DNA from: Planctomycetota bacterium
GTDB lineage: Bacteria > Planctomycetota > UBA1135 > UBA2386
Direction of reading: 5' to 3'
Length of the DNA: 42,530 nt
NCBI GenBank assembly: GCA_025459175.1
Contig: JALORC010000060.1
Coordinates: 1 to 42,530 of the forward strand
Part shown: in pieces, positions 30,645 through 38,930 of the stretch
Layout of the letters: every line of letters starts with the position of its first letter
Numbering within the stretch: the stretch's first letter is position 1
The notes under the pieces: generated by a model
Databases searched by the model: none
Told to the model about the DNA's origin: nothing
Seen by the model: the letters and a program-made list of their open reading frames with translations, nothing else
Program-made: the position numbers and the translations under genes

Positions 30645-33011
30645 ATGCGTCCCTTTCAAGGCACCACTCTGCGATCGGGCGCAGGCTCGCTGCTCGCAGC
30701 GCTGGTTCTGACGACGAGTCTCTGCGCGCAAACGAACCCGGACACCGCGCTGCAAGGACGCGTGATCGACGAACGTGGTCAACCGCTCGCCGGCGCCGCG
30801 ATCACCGTCGTCACCGCGGACTGGACGACAGCAGCAGCGCAAGCCGCACCGCATGCGATCAGCACCGCCGACGGCCGGTTCCGGATCGAGGCCGATGTCG
30901 CGCGAGAACTCGCCGGCAGCGCGCTGGTCGTGGTCTCCAGAGCGGGACACGCCACGGCGTGCCTCGAGCCGCCGACGATCTTCGACATGCCGTTCGCGCT
31001 GCTGGCGAGGGTGTGCCTCCCCATCGGCGATGTCATGCTGCCGCCGGCGACCACGGTGCGCGGCAAGGTCCGCACGCGAACCGCGCAGCCGGTGACCGGG
31101 GCCATCGTCGAGGCGCGTTGCCAGCTGCAGACGCTGCTGGCGCCCTCCGGCCTGTGGCAAGTGAGCCATCTGGCGCGCACGCGCAGTGACGCGAACGGCG
31201 AGTTCACGCTCGCCGACGCGATCGCCGACGGCGTCGTCGTGCGGGCTTCGGCCAGCGGGTTCCGCCGCCAGACCGCGCCCGGCACGATCGGCACCGACGC
31301 GATGCTGTTCGAGCTCGAACCGGGCGCGGAGGTCGTGGGCGAGCTCGTGACCCCCGATGGCGCACCGGTGCGCGGCATGGCCTGCGTCGTGCAAGGCAGG
31401 GAGCGCGGCCCATCGCAGGCGACCGCAGCGGACGGCAGCTTCCGGCTCGGCATCGACCTCGCGGGCCCGTTCGTCGTCGAAGCGCGGCCCTTCGGCGCCG
31501 CCTACGAGTTCCTCTCGTTCGAGAGCCCGATGCGGAACCGCGCCACGGACCGAGTGCGGCTGCCGGTGCCGGCGGCGACCGACGCCAAGGTGGTCGTGCG
31601 CGATCAGGCATCGGGCCGACCGCTCGCGAATGCCGAGGTTCGCATCGCGTTCGTGACCCCGCCGACCCACGAGTATGTCGTGGTCGGGATGTTGCTGGGT
31701 CTGCCCGTGCACCGCACCGATGCCAACGGCGAGCTGGTGCTGCCCAGGCAGCGGATCGCGGTCGATGCCGTGGCGATCGGCGTCGTGCAGGCCGATGGTC
31801 TTGCGCCCGCGGTGCTGCGCGGCATGCCGGCCCCCGACGGGCAACCCGTGGTCATCGAGTTGGTGCCGGGCGGGAAGGTCGCAGGGGTCGTGCGCGACCT
31901 CGCGACCGGCCAGCCGATCGCCGGGGCGAGGATCCGCACGCTCGGTGTCGAGGATGGTGCGGACTCGTTCGCCGGATTGCTCGGCAACCTGCCGGTGGCT
32001 GCGGTCAGCGACGCCGACGGACGCTACCAGCTGCCGGATCTCGGCCCCGGACCGCTTCGGCTGCGCGCCGATGCACCCGGCTTCGCGCCCATCACCACCG
32101 GCCTGCAGATCGCCGGCACCGACACGATCGCCGCCGACTTCGCCCTGCCTCGAGGTCACACGTTGACGGCCGAACTGCACGGCGCCGATGCCGAGTCGGT
32201 GGTCGGCCTGCGGACCTTGCCCGGCGACGCAGACGCCGACGTCAACTCCTGGAACTTCTCGTTGCCGTTCGCCTTCGGCATCACCACGCGCCAGGACGGC
32301 AAGTTCGTGCTACCGGACCTGCACGGACCACAGCAGGTGGAAGCGCTGCTGATGCTGCCGTCGTATCGCGGATCCGTGCTGACGGCGCGGCTCGGCCCCT
32401 TCGCCGGCACCGCCGACACGCAGCTCGGGTGCGATCTCGACCGCTCGTCGCTGGCTCGTCTGCGTGGGCGCGTGCGCCTGTCCGGGGCGAAGCTACCGCG
32501 CCACCGCCTCGCCATCGCGTTGGCCGACACCGACCTGATGAACGACGCCTTCGCCGCCTTTCGCCCCGGCGACGACGGTCGCTTCGAACTGCCGGTGCCG
32601 GCGACCTGGTTCGCGGTGATGGTGGTCGACCTCGAGACCGGGCTGGTGCTGGCGGAACGCACGCTGCGCGGCGAGAGCAGCAAGACGCACGAGGTCGATA
32701 TCCAGCTCGAACTGCACGAGGCGAAGGTGACCCTGGTCGGCGATCCCACCAAGCTGCGGCAATGCAGTCTGCACCTGTCGCGGCCGGAACCGGACACGTT
32801 GGCGCAGATGCGGATCGAGACCGGGGACGCACCCATCCTGCCATTGCCGCACGCTCTCGCCGAGGGCCGCACCGAGTTCACGGTGCTGGCGCCCACCGGC
32901 CCGCTGCACGCGACGCTGACGCAAGGCCGCCCGCTCGCACGCCGGCTCGCCAGCGCCGACATCACCGTGCAGGCCAAACGCGCGAACCGGCTGCAGCTCG
33001 AACTGCCCTGA
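30645..33011 (+). CDS. Large secreted protein with carboxypeptidase-regulatory-like repeats
   Basis: A 788-residue protein. The signal peptide runs to about LTTSLCAQ (29). Several beta-sandwich repeats of the carboxypeptidase-regulatory-like/CNA-B-like type follow: LQGRVIDERGQPLAGAAITV (about 38-57), VRGKVRTRTAQPVTGAIVEA, VGELVTPDGAPVRGMACVV, DQASGRPLANAEVRIAF and GVVRDLATGQPIAGARIRTL, several followed by a DADGRYQLPDLGPG-type turn. The last third has further strands without a clear signature, ending LQLELP. No C-terminal shared module is present, which sets it apart from its neighbours. Such proteins are usually exported and often structural or binding; there is no sign of a peptidase active site. 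ATG 30645 is chosen because it opens the signal peptide and follows a possible -10 box. Confidence 0.85.
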   Translation: MRPFQGTTLRSGAGSLLAALVLTTSLCAQTNPDTALQGRVIDERGQPLAGAAITVVTADWTTAAAQAAPHAISTADGRFRIEADVARELAGSALVVVSRAGHATACLEPPTIFDMPFALLARVCLPIGDVMLPPATTVRGKVRTRTAQPVTGAIVEARCQLQTLLAPSGLWQVSHLARTRSDANGEFTLADAIADGVVVRASASGFRRQTAPGTIGTDAMLFELEPGAEVVGELVTPDGAPVRGMACVVQGRERGPSQATAADGSFRLGIDLAGPFVVEARPFGAAYEFLSFESPMRNRATDRVRLPVPAATDAKVVVRDQASGRPLANAEVRIAFVTPPTHEYVVVGMLLGLPVHRTDANGELVLPRQRIAVDAVAIGVVQADGLAPAVLRGMPAPDGQPVVIELVPGGKVAGVVRDLATGQPIAGARIRTLGVEDGADSFAGLLGNLPVAAVSDADGRYQLPDLGPGPLRLRADAPGFAPITTGLQIAGTDTIAADFALPRGHTLTAELHGADAESVVGLRTLPGDADADVNSWNFSLPFAFGITTRQDGKFVLPDLHGPQQVEALLMLPSYRGSVLTARLGPFAGTADTQLGCDLDRSSLARLRGRVRLSGAKLPRHRLAIALADTDLMNDAFAAFRPGDDGRFELPVPATWFAVMVVDLETGLVLAERTLRGESSKTHEVDIQLELHEAKVTLVGDPTKLRQCSLHLSRPEPDTLAQMRIETGDAPILPLPHALAEGRTEFTVLAPTGPLHATLTQGRPLARRLASADITVQAKRANRLQLELP

Positions 33012-33120
33012 CGCACTCGACGCCTGCCGCTGCCGGCGGAAATCCGCGCTGGCATCGTCACGTCGCCCAATTGCTGGGGATCGAGGGGAGAAGGAGCTGC
33101 TCTCCGCAGCCATACCCCCC

Positions 33121-35361
33121 ATGCACAAGTTCCTGCTACTCAGCACCCTCGCCGTGTCCGTGCCATTGCTCGGTCAAGGCCAACTCCCGTCCCCGATCCG
33201 CCCGGTGGGCCCGACCACGAACCTCGCCGACAGCGCCGGCCTGCAGGCCGCGCGCCACGGCGATGGCCTGATCGGCGGCGGCCGCCACTACGCTGTGCAG
33301 TTCGGCACCCGCGGCATGACGTTCCAACCGGCGCTCGGCCGCACCTGCCCGAGCACGCAGCATCTCGCGCTGGCCGCGACCGCGGTCGCGCGCGGCGGCA
33401 AGGTGGTCGCACCGCTGGCGGCTGGCACCGCGCCCACGGCCGACGCGCTGCGCGCCGATTACCGGCACGGCGATGGCATCCACGAACGCTTCGACGTGCG
33501 GCCCGATGGCGTCGAGTTGTCGTGGTGGTTCGCGGCCCCGCTGCCGGGCAGCGGCGACCTGTCGGTGCGCTACGCGGTCGACACCAGCTTCGGCGAACCC
33601 ACGGCGGCCGACGGCGGCCTCGTGTTCACCGGGGAACACGGCGGCGTGCGCATCGGCGGCGTCACCGGCATCGACGCCAACGGCCGCACTGTTGCGGGTG
33701 CGATGCAATGGACCGGCGGCGGCCTCGAGCTGTCGCTGCCCGAGTCGTTCGTGACCACGGCCGCGTATCCGATCGTGCTCGATCCGTTGGTCAGCACCAG
33801 CTTCCCGATCAGCGCCGTCGCGAACGTCGACGGCGAACCGGACGCGGCCTACGACGCGACCACCAGCCGATATCTCGTCGTCTGGCAGCGCACGCTGTCG
33901 GCGACCTCGGTGCAGGTGCGCGGTCAGCTCGTCGCCGCCAACGGCACCCTCAGCGGCAGCACGATCTTCTTCAACAGCAGTGGCGTGTGCTCCCCGCCGC
34001 GCGTCGCCAACCTCGGCGTGCGCGATCGTTTCGGGGTCGCCTGGACCCAGACTGTGACGTCGCCGACGCTGCACACGGTGGAATTCGAGACCGTCGAGGC
34101 CGGCAACGGTGCGCTCGGCAACCAGATCGCCGTCGCCTGGTCGTCGACCGATGCGTTCGCCTTCGCGGACATCGGCTGCCAGACCGAGGCTCCGGTCGGG
34201 CAGAGCCGCGGCTTCGTGGTCACCTTCGAGGACAACGAGTTCGACGAGATCCGCGGCGTACGCGTGTGGTTCACGAGCGCCGATGCGCTGACCGTGTTCG
34301 GCGAGTACACGATCTGGGCCAACGGCGGCCTGCTGGGCCCGTTCTACAGCCAACCGCAGATCTCGCGCGCCGCTTCGAGCGACGGCCGCTTGCTGGTCGT
34401 CGCCCAACGCACGGCCTTCGTCGGCGGCGACCAGATCGTCGGCGCGGTCGTCAATGCGGGCAGCAGCACCCCGCAGCTGCTCGGCACGCTGGTCACCAGC
34501 AGCAACCCCGACCTGAACCTGCCCGATGTCGACGGCTACGCCGGCAAGTGGGTGCTCGCCTACGAACGCGAAGGCGACACCGCGGGCCCGTTCGTGACCT
34601 ACGACTCGGTGCGCATGGTGCCGGTCACGCTCGATGCCGCCGGCACGGCCTTCGTGGTCGGCGCCTCGACCTCGTTCGGCGGCACGGTCACCAACCGGGC
34701 GACCGCGCCGACCGTCGGCTACACGCCGGGTCGCACGTGGATCGGCTACCGTTCGCTGCTGACGATCGGCCCGAGCACCACCAACCGCGTGGCGGCGATC
34801 GACAGCGGCAGCTGCGCCAACTGCAACGACAGCTTCACGACCACGACCCAGGGCGGCCCGCGCGTCGTCGTCGCCACCGGCACGTCGGGCGGCGCCACCA
34901 ACGTCGAGAACGCGCTGGCGGTCTGGCACGACGCCAGCGACGACATCAGCGGCCAGCGCCTGATCAACTACGGCACCAGCGGCGGCACGACCAACCTCGG
35001 CGGTGGCTGCGGCAGTGTCGGCACGCAGTCCTACTCGCACGATCCGGGCATCGGCAGCAGCGGCATTCGCTGCACGCTGAACGGCATCCCGCCGACGGCG
35101 CTGGCGGCGATCTTCAACTTCTCGTCGCCAGCGCCGACGGTGTCCTGCGGCGCGTGCGTGTGGGTGCCGTTCCAGGTCACGCTGAGCCCGCCGATCCTCG
35201 GCACCAGCGCGTTCGTCGAGTTCGGCATCCTGTGTGAGCCGTCGCTGGTCGGCGCGCAGTTCGAGTCGCAGTGGACGACGATCGACTTCACGCAGTCGCC
35301 GTGCCCGCTGTTCCCGGGGCTGGCGCTGTCGGACCGCCGCCTGGTCACGATCGGGCAGTAG
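33121..35361 (+). CDS. Large secreted beta-propeller-like protein
   Basis: A 746-residue protein with a signal peptide (MHKFLLLSTLAVSVPLLGQG). The N-terminal ~200 residues, including YAVQFGTRGMTFQPALG and the closing AAYPIVLDPLVS, resemble the region that precedes repeats in SBBP-type secreted proteins. Blade-like repeats follow: AYDATTSRYLVVWQ, VRDRFGVAWTQ, QSRGFVVTFEDN, DGRLLVVAQR, AGKWVLAYERE and RTWIGYRSLL. A Gly-Gly-Gly-Cys-Gly linker leads to a Cys-rich version of the shared C-terminal module (LGTSAFVEFGIL, CEPSLVGAQFESQW, ending DRRLVTIGQ). It is 109 bases downstream of the previous gene with GGAGAAGGAG about 25 bases before the ATG. Function unknown. Confidence 0.83.
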   Translation: MHKFLLLSTLAVSVPLLGQGQLPSPIRPVGPTTNLADSAGLQAARHGDGLIGGGRHYAVQFGTRGMTFQPALGRTCPSTQHLALAATAVARGGKVVAPLAAGTAPTADALRADYRHGDGIHERFDVRPDGVELSWWFAAPLPGSGDLSVRYAVDTSFGEPTAADGGLVFTGEHGGVRIGGVTGIDANGRTVAGAMQWTGGGLELSLPESFVTTAAYPIVLDPLVSTSFPISAVANVDGEPDAAYDATTSRYLVVWQRTLSATSVQVRGQLVAANGTLSGSTIFFNSSGVCSPPRVANLGVRDRFGVAWTQTVTSPTLHTVEFETVEAGNGALGNQIAVAWSSTDAFAFADIGCQTEAPVGQSRGFVVTFEDNEFDEIRGVRVWFTSADALTVFGEYTIWANGGLLGPFYSQPQISRAASSDGRLLVVAQRTAFVGGDQIVGAVVNAGSSTPQLLGTLVTSSNPDLNLPDVDGYAGKWVLAYEREGDTAGPFVTYDSVRMVPVTLDAAGTAFVVGASTSFGGTVTNRATAPTVGYTPGRTWIGYRSLLTIGPSTTNRVAAIDSGSCANCNDSFTTTTQGGPRVVVATGTSGGATNVENALAVWHDASDDISGQRLINYGTSGGTTNLGGGCGSVGTQSYSHDPGIGSSGIRCTLNGIPPTALAAIFNFSSPAPTVSCGACVWVPFQVTLSPPILGTSAFVEFGILCEPSLVGAQFESQWTTIDFTQSPCPLFPGLALSDRRLVTIGQ

Positions 35362-35515
35362 CAGCTGCCGCGCGCGAGCCGCGCCTCGTCCATGGCAGCA
35401 GCACGAATCTCGACGAGGCGGGCCGGGACCGGAAGCATCGCTCTGGCTTCCCGGCGAACTGCCTCGGTATCCTCGATCCCACGCGCGGCGGCCAGCTGCC
35501 CCGCCGTGATCGAAC

Positions 35516-37348
35516 ATGCGCCTGCTGCACTACCTCGAGATCCAGAACTTCAAGCGGTTCGGCGACAAGCAGCGCATCGAGCTCGAGCATCCTGCCGTCC
35601 TGATCGGCCCCAACAACTGCGGCAAGACCACGGCGATCCAGGCGATCGCCCTGTGGTCGCAGGCAGTCAAGAGCTGGTGCGAGGTTCGCAAGGACAGCAA
35701 CGCCAAGGAACGGCCGGGTACCCCACTCAACCGACTGGCCATCGTCGCCGTCCCCGTGCGACGGACGCGCTACTTCTGGCACAACACGACGGTGCGGGTC
35801 GGGAACTCGGCCGTACCGATGGTGATCACGGTCGGTGTACTGCACGAGAACCGGGTCGAGCCGGTCACCATGCGCTTCCGCAACGACGGGGAGGACCTCG
35901 TCTACTGCCAGCCCGACGAGGCGACGACGGAGCGACTCGACCTGTTGCGGGCAGCTTCGCAGCTGAATGTCGAGCTGCTCTACCCGATGTCCGGTCTGGA
36001 GACCGAGGAACCGGTGCTGCAGCCAGGCCGCATCGACGTGTTGCTGGGCCAGGGACAGACCGCGCAGGTGCTGCGCAACCTCTGCCTCCTGGTGTTCCGG
36101 GAGTCGGCCGCTCGTTGGCGCGAAGTCACCGCCCTGGTCCGACGGCTGTTCTCGATCGATCTCGGCGATCCACAGGAGACGGCGCGCGGCAGCATCGACC
36201 TCTTCTACCGTCAGGACGAGGTCAAGGAGCCGCTGGACGTCGCGCAGTCCGGGCGCGGCTTGCAGCAGATGCTGCTGATCCTGGCCTATCTGTACTCGCA
36301 TCGCCGCAGCATCCTGTTGATCGACGAGCCGGATGCCCACCTCGAAGTGCTGCGTCAGAAGCAGGTCTACGTGCTCCTGCGCGACATCGCGGCGAGGAAC
36401 GACTCGCAGGTCGTCATGGTGACGCACTCCGAGGTGATCCTCGACGAGGCGCTCGATCACAACCTGACCTTGCTGCTGGACGGCAAGGCCGACGACCTGG
36501 CGGCGAAGAAGGACATCCGCAACGCGCTCAAGCATTTCGGCACCTCGCACTACGTCAAGGCTCGCGAACGCGGGCACGTCCTGTACGTGGAGGGCGGCAC
36601 CGATCTGGACATGTTGCGTGCGCTCGCCGAGCGATGCGGCCACCCGCTCGCCAAGGCCTGGGACGAGCGGGTCAACGTCTTCTACGTCGAGAACAACTAC
36701 CCCGACCGGCCGCTGGAGGAGGAACTCGAACGAGTCGAGGGTGGCTTCGGTGTCACGCCGAAGCAACACTTCTTCGCGATGCGGCAGATGGTGCCCGGCC
36801 TCGTCGGGCTCGCGATCCTGGACAACGACGGCCGGAACCGACAGGACTCGGACGAAGGAGGCCTGCGGTCGCTGTACTGGCGCCGCTATGAAGCCGAGAA
36901 CTACTTCGTGACCCCGCACGTGCTGCGCGCATGCGTCACGGACCACTACCGCGAGCAGACCCTGTTCCAGGGCTACCGCAAGGAGTGCGACGAGGTGCTC
37001 GACCGACTTGTTCGCGAGCGGGTGTTCCGGGACGACGAGGCCGACTTCGGCACCTGGCGCAGTGCCCCGAAGGATGCCGCGCGGTTGATCTGGGAAGCAC
37101 GCACGGAACACCTGAAGCTGAGTGACTTCGCCGAAGAGTTCTTCCGCCGGCTGGCGGACCGGCTGGGGCACGCGATGATCTTGCGCAAGGGCGGCCTGCA
37201 CCGGCTGCTCGCGTTCGTCGATCCACAGGCACTGCCGCCGGAGGTCAGCGCCAAACTCGATCTGTTGCTGGACCTGTTCCGGCGCGCGCGACCGACCAGC
37301 ACACCTGCAGGCGATTCCGACCGGGACCGTCAGGGCGGACCGGCTTGA
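35516..37348 (+). CDS. AAA ATPase with C-terminal TOPRIM/DUF4435-like domain (OLD/PARIS-like)
   Basis: A 610-residue protein. The ABC/SMC-type ATPase domain (about 1-345) has LEIQNFKRFGD, Walker A GPNNCGKTT (31-39), signature region VAQSGRGLQQMLLILAYL, Walker B ILLIDEPDAHL (about 266-276) and the switch His in VMVTHSEV. The second part has GHVLYVEGGTDLDMLRALAE (about 354-373), LAILDNDGRNR (about 433-443) and RRYEAENYFVTP, which fit a TOPRIM-like nuclease core, with the ENY motif typical of DUF4435. Similar ATPase-nuclease pairs occur in OLD nucleases and in PARIS (AriA plus AriB), which act against phages. No second defence gene is next to it. Codon use looks slightly less GC-biased than its neighbours, consistent with transfer. 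A defence role is inference. Confidence 0.82.
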   Translation: MRLLHYLEIQNFKRFGDKQRIELEHPAVLIGPNNCGKTTAIQAIALWSQAVKSWCEVRKDSNAKERPGTPLNRLAIVAVPVRRTRYFWHNTTVRVGNSAVPMVITVGVLHENRVEPVTMRFRNDGEDLVYCQPDEATTERLDLLRAASQLNVELLYPMSGLETEEPVLQPGRIDVLLGQGQTAQVLRNLCLLVFRESAARWREVTALVRRLFSIDLGDPQETARGSIDLFYRQDEVKEPLDVAQSGRGLQQMLLILAYLYSHRRSILLIDEPDAHLEVLRQKQVYVLLRDIAARNDSQVVMVTHSEVILDEALDHNLTLLLDGKADDLAAKKDIRNALKHFGTSHYVKARERGHVLYVEGGTDLDMLRALAERCGHPLAKAWDERVNVFYVENNYPDRPLEEELERVEGGFGVTPKQHFFAMRQMVPGLVGLAILDNDGRNRQDSDEGGLRSLYWRRYEAENYFVTPHVLRACVTDHYREQTLFQGYRKECDEVLDRLVRERVFRDDEADFGTWRSAPKDAARLIWEARTEHLKLSDFAEEFFRRLADRLGHAMILRKGGLHRLLAFVDPQALPPEVSAKLDLLLDLFRRARPTSTPAGDSDRDRQGGPA

Positions 37349-37460
37349 AGTCCGGACTCAGAGAGTGAGGAACCATCGGTTTCGATCTCTCTGCGTGGCC
37401 GCGCAGGCTTGCGCCATGCACCGCTGCTATCGGCGGGTCGGGTCCGAGCCATGAAGCCAG

Positions 37461-37499
37461 CGTCAGCGCGGAAGCCTCGCCGGCGCCGGCGGGCTGACG
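37461..37499 (-). terminator. Terminator hairpin after the 37503-38822 gene
   Basis: CGTCAGC (37461-37467) pairs with GCTGACG (37493-37499), and the loop itself holds a GCCGGCGCCGGC palindrome. It begins three bases past the stop codon of the minus-strand gene. No U-tract follows. A separate weak stem, AGAGAG/CTCTCT near 37360-37395, lies after the plus-strand ATPase gene. The 154 bases between the two genes hold nothing else. Confidence 0.45.
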
Positions 37500-37502
37500 G
37501 CC

Positions 37503-38822
37503 TCACTTCTTCGCCGCCCCCAGCGGCTCGACACGGGGATCGGTCAACCAGGCCACCGAGTCACCGTTCGCGAGCGACCAGACGCCGCGCATGGCTCGAT
37601 CGTGTGGCCAGGTGACCAGCAGCGTGCCGTCGAGGATCACCCGCAGCTCCTTGGCGTGCACCTCGACCGCGAGATCGTACGGCCGCCCACTCGGCAGTTC
37701 GATGCGACGCTTGTCCAGTTCGCTCCATCCTTTGCTCGGCTCCCATCGGGACAACACGACGACCTCGTCCCCGAGGCGAAGGCCAAGCATCGACGTCCCG
37801 TCCCAATCGAGCTGCAGCCGCAGCGACACATCGTCCCAGAAGTGGTGTTCGACCTTGGCCCGGAACACGTAGGGCACCGGCGGTGGCGGCGTTGCCCCGT
37901 AGACGGCCGCATGCCGGTCGGGGTCGCCGATCAGCAACCAACGGTCGCCGCGCAGCTCGAACACCGGCTGGCTCAGCTGCCAGCGCGGCGCCAGCTCCTG
38001 GCGCAGCCGCGCGAACCGCGTCTGGATCTTGCCCCAGTCCTCGCCGAGGACCGCTTCGTACGGGGCGAGCTCGCCCGCCTTCGGCTTCGGCTTCTGCAAC
38101 AACTTCTTCGCCCAGCCCGACTGCGCACTCATCAGCTGCGCCAACACCAACCGCCGGCCATTGAGCAGCTCGTGGTGGGATCGATCCCTGGCCGCGGGCG
38201 GGTCGAGCAGCCAGCCCCTCAGGTTCAGCGCCGGATCGATATGCGGCGGCACCATCTGCCAGCGGAGCGCGTCATACGCGGCGTCGATGCCGTCCTGCCA
38301 CTTCGGGTTGGTGACGTTCACCAGCACGCCGGCGGCGACGATCTCGAGGCAATCCGTGGTCGCGGGCACCGCGCCGGCCGCGCGGTGCGCGAGCAACAGC
38401 GCGACCGTGTGCACGATCGCATCGCGGGTGCTGCCCGGCAGGCCGGTGCGTTCGAGCGCCTGCGCCGACAGCTTCGGCCACAGCAGCACGTGTGCAGTCG
38501 CCGTGTCGAACACCGGGAACGCCTCGACGGGGAACGTCAGCGCGGAGCCGGTCTTCTCGGCAGCGCGGAACTCGGCTTCGACGGCGTGCAGCCGCACCGT
38601 GAGTCGCGGCCCGCCGGCCGAGATCGGCAGCAGCTTCTGCGTCGTCGTCCACGCGAGTTCGGCGGCGGCGAGGGCCTGGTCCGCGAGCGGCCCGGCGACG
38701 GTCTCCGCCAGTGGGCCGCGCTGCAGCAGCAGCGTGGTATGGGCGCCATCGCGACGCAGTTCCGATTCTTGCGCAACCAGATTTGCGCCGAGCAGCGCGG
38801 CGAGGGCGAGCGTGCGGTTCAT
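37503..38822 (-). CDS. Secreted protein with C-terminal concanavalin-like sandwich domain
   Basis: A 439-residue protein with a signal peptide (MNRTLALAALLGANLVAQ). The N-terminal two-thirds is helical: LAETVAGPLADQALAAAELA, LLPISAGGPRLTVRLHA, then a long stretch with IVHTVALLLAHRAAG. It resembles the layout of secreted DUF1570-like proteins, but without the HExxH metal motif, so no peptidase is claimed. The C-terminal ~115 residues (YVFRAKVEHHFWDDVSLRLQ, GLRLGDEVVVLSRWE, LPSGRPYDLAVEVHAKELRV, ILDGTLLVTW, RGVWSL) look like the beta-sandwich of 3-keto-disaccharide hydrolase/LamG-type domains. The ATG at 38820-38822 is chosen for the signal peptide; the frame stays open far upstream only because of GC bias. 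Confidence 0.78.
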   Translation of the reverse strand: MNRTLALAALLGANLVAQESELRRDGAHTTLLLQRGPLAETVAGPLADQALAAAELAWTTTQKLLPISAGGPRLTVRLHAVEAEFRAAEKTGSALTFPVEAFPVFDTATAHVLLWPKLSAQALERTGLPGSTRDAIVHTVALLLAHRAAGAVPATTDCLEIVAAGVLVNVTNPKWQDGIDAAYDALRWQMVPPHIDPALNLRGWLLDPPAARDRSHHELLNGRRLVLAQLMSAQSGWAKKLLQKPKPKAGELAPYEAVLGEDWGKIQTRFARLRQELAPRWQLSQPVFELRGDRWLLIGDPDRHAAVYGATPPPPVPYVFRAKVEHHFWDDVSLRLQLDWDGTSMLGLRLGDEVVVLSRWEPSKGWSELDKRRIELPSGRPYDLAVEVHAKELRVILDGTLLVTWPHDRAMRGVWSLANGDSVAWLTDPRVEPLGAAKK

Positions 38823-38918
38823 GCTGGGGCATTGCGTATCCTCCCGCCCCGGACGGGCAAGGATCGGCGCAAGGATCCGGGACCGGCCGCCGCCAGTTAC
38901 GCTGCGCCCCGCACCGGC

Positions 38919-38924
38919 TATCCC
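38919..38924 (+). promoter_or_regulatory. Weak candidate -10 box before the glycine-rich lipoprotein gene
   Basis: TATCCC is six bases before the ATG at 38931, in the same relation as the better boxes at 1120 and 30633. A TACGCT is also present at 38898-38903. Weak, pattern only. Confidence 0.25.
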
Positions 38925-38930
38925 TCGACC

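Noticed and set aside
6945..35361. PEP-CTERM or LPXTG sorting signals on the secreted proteins
   Set aside because: None of the C-termini has a PEP or LPXTG motif followed by a membrane helix and basic tail; the shared ends are beta-rich instead.
33136..35517. A 793-codon frame antisense to the propeller-like gene
   Set aside because: Arg/Ala/Gly/Gln-rich shadow with no domain; the plus-strand gene has a signal peptide and repeated blades.
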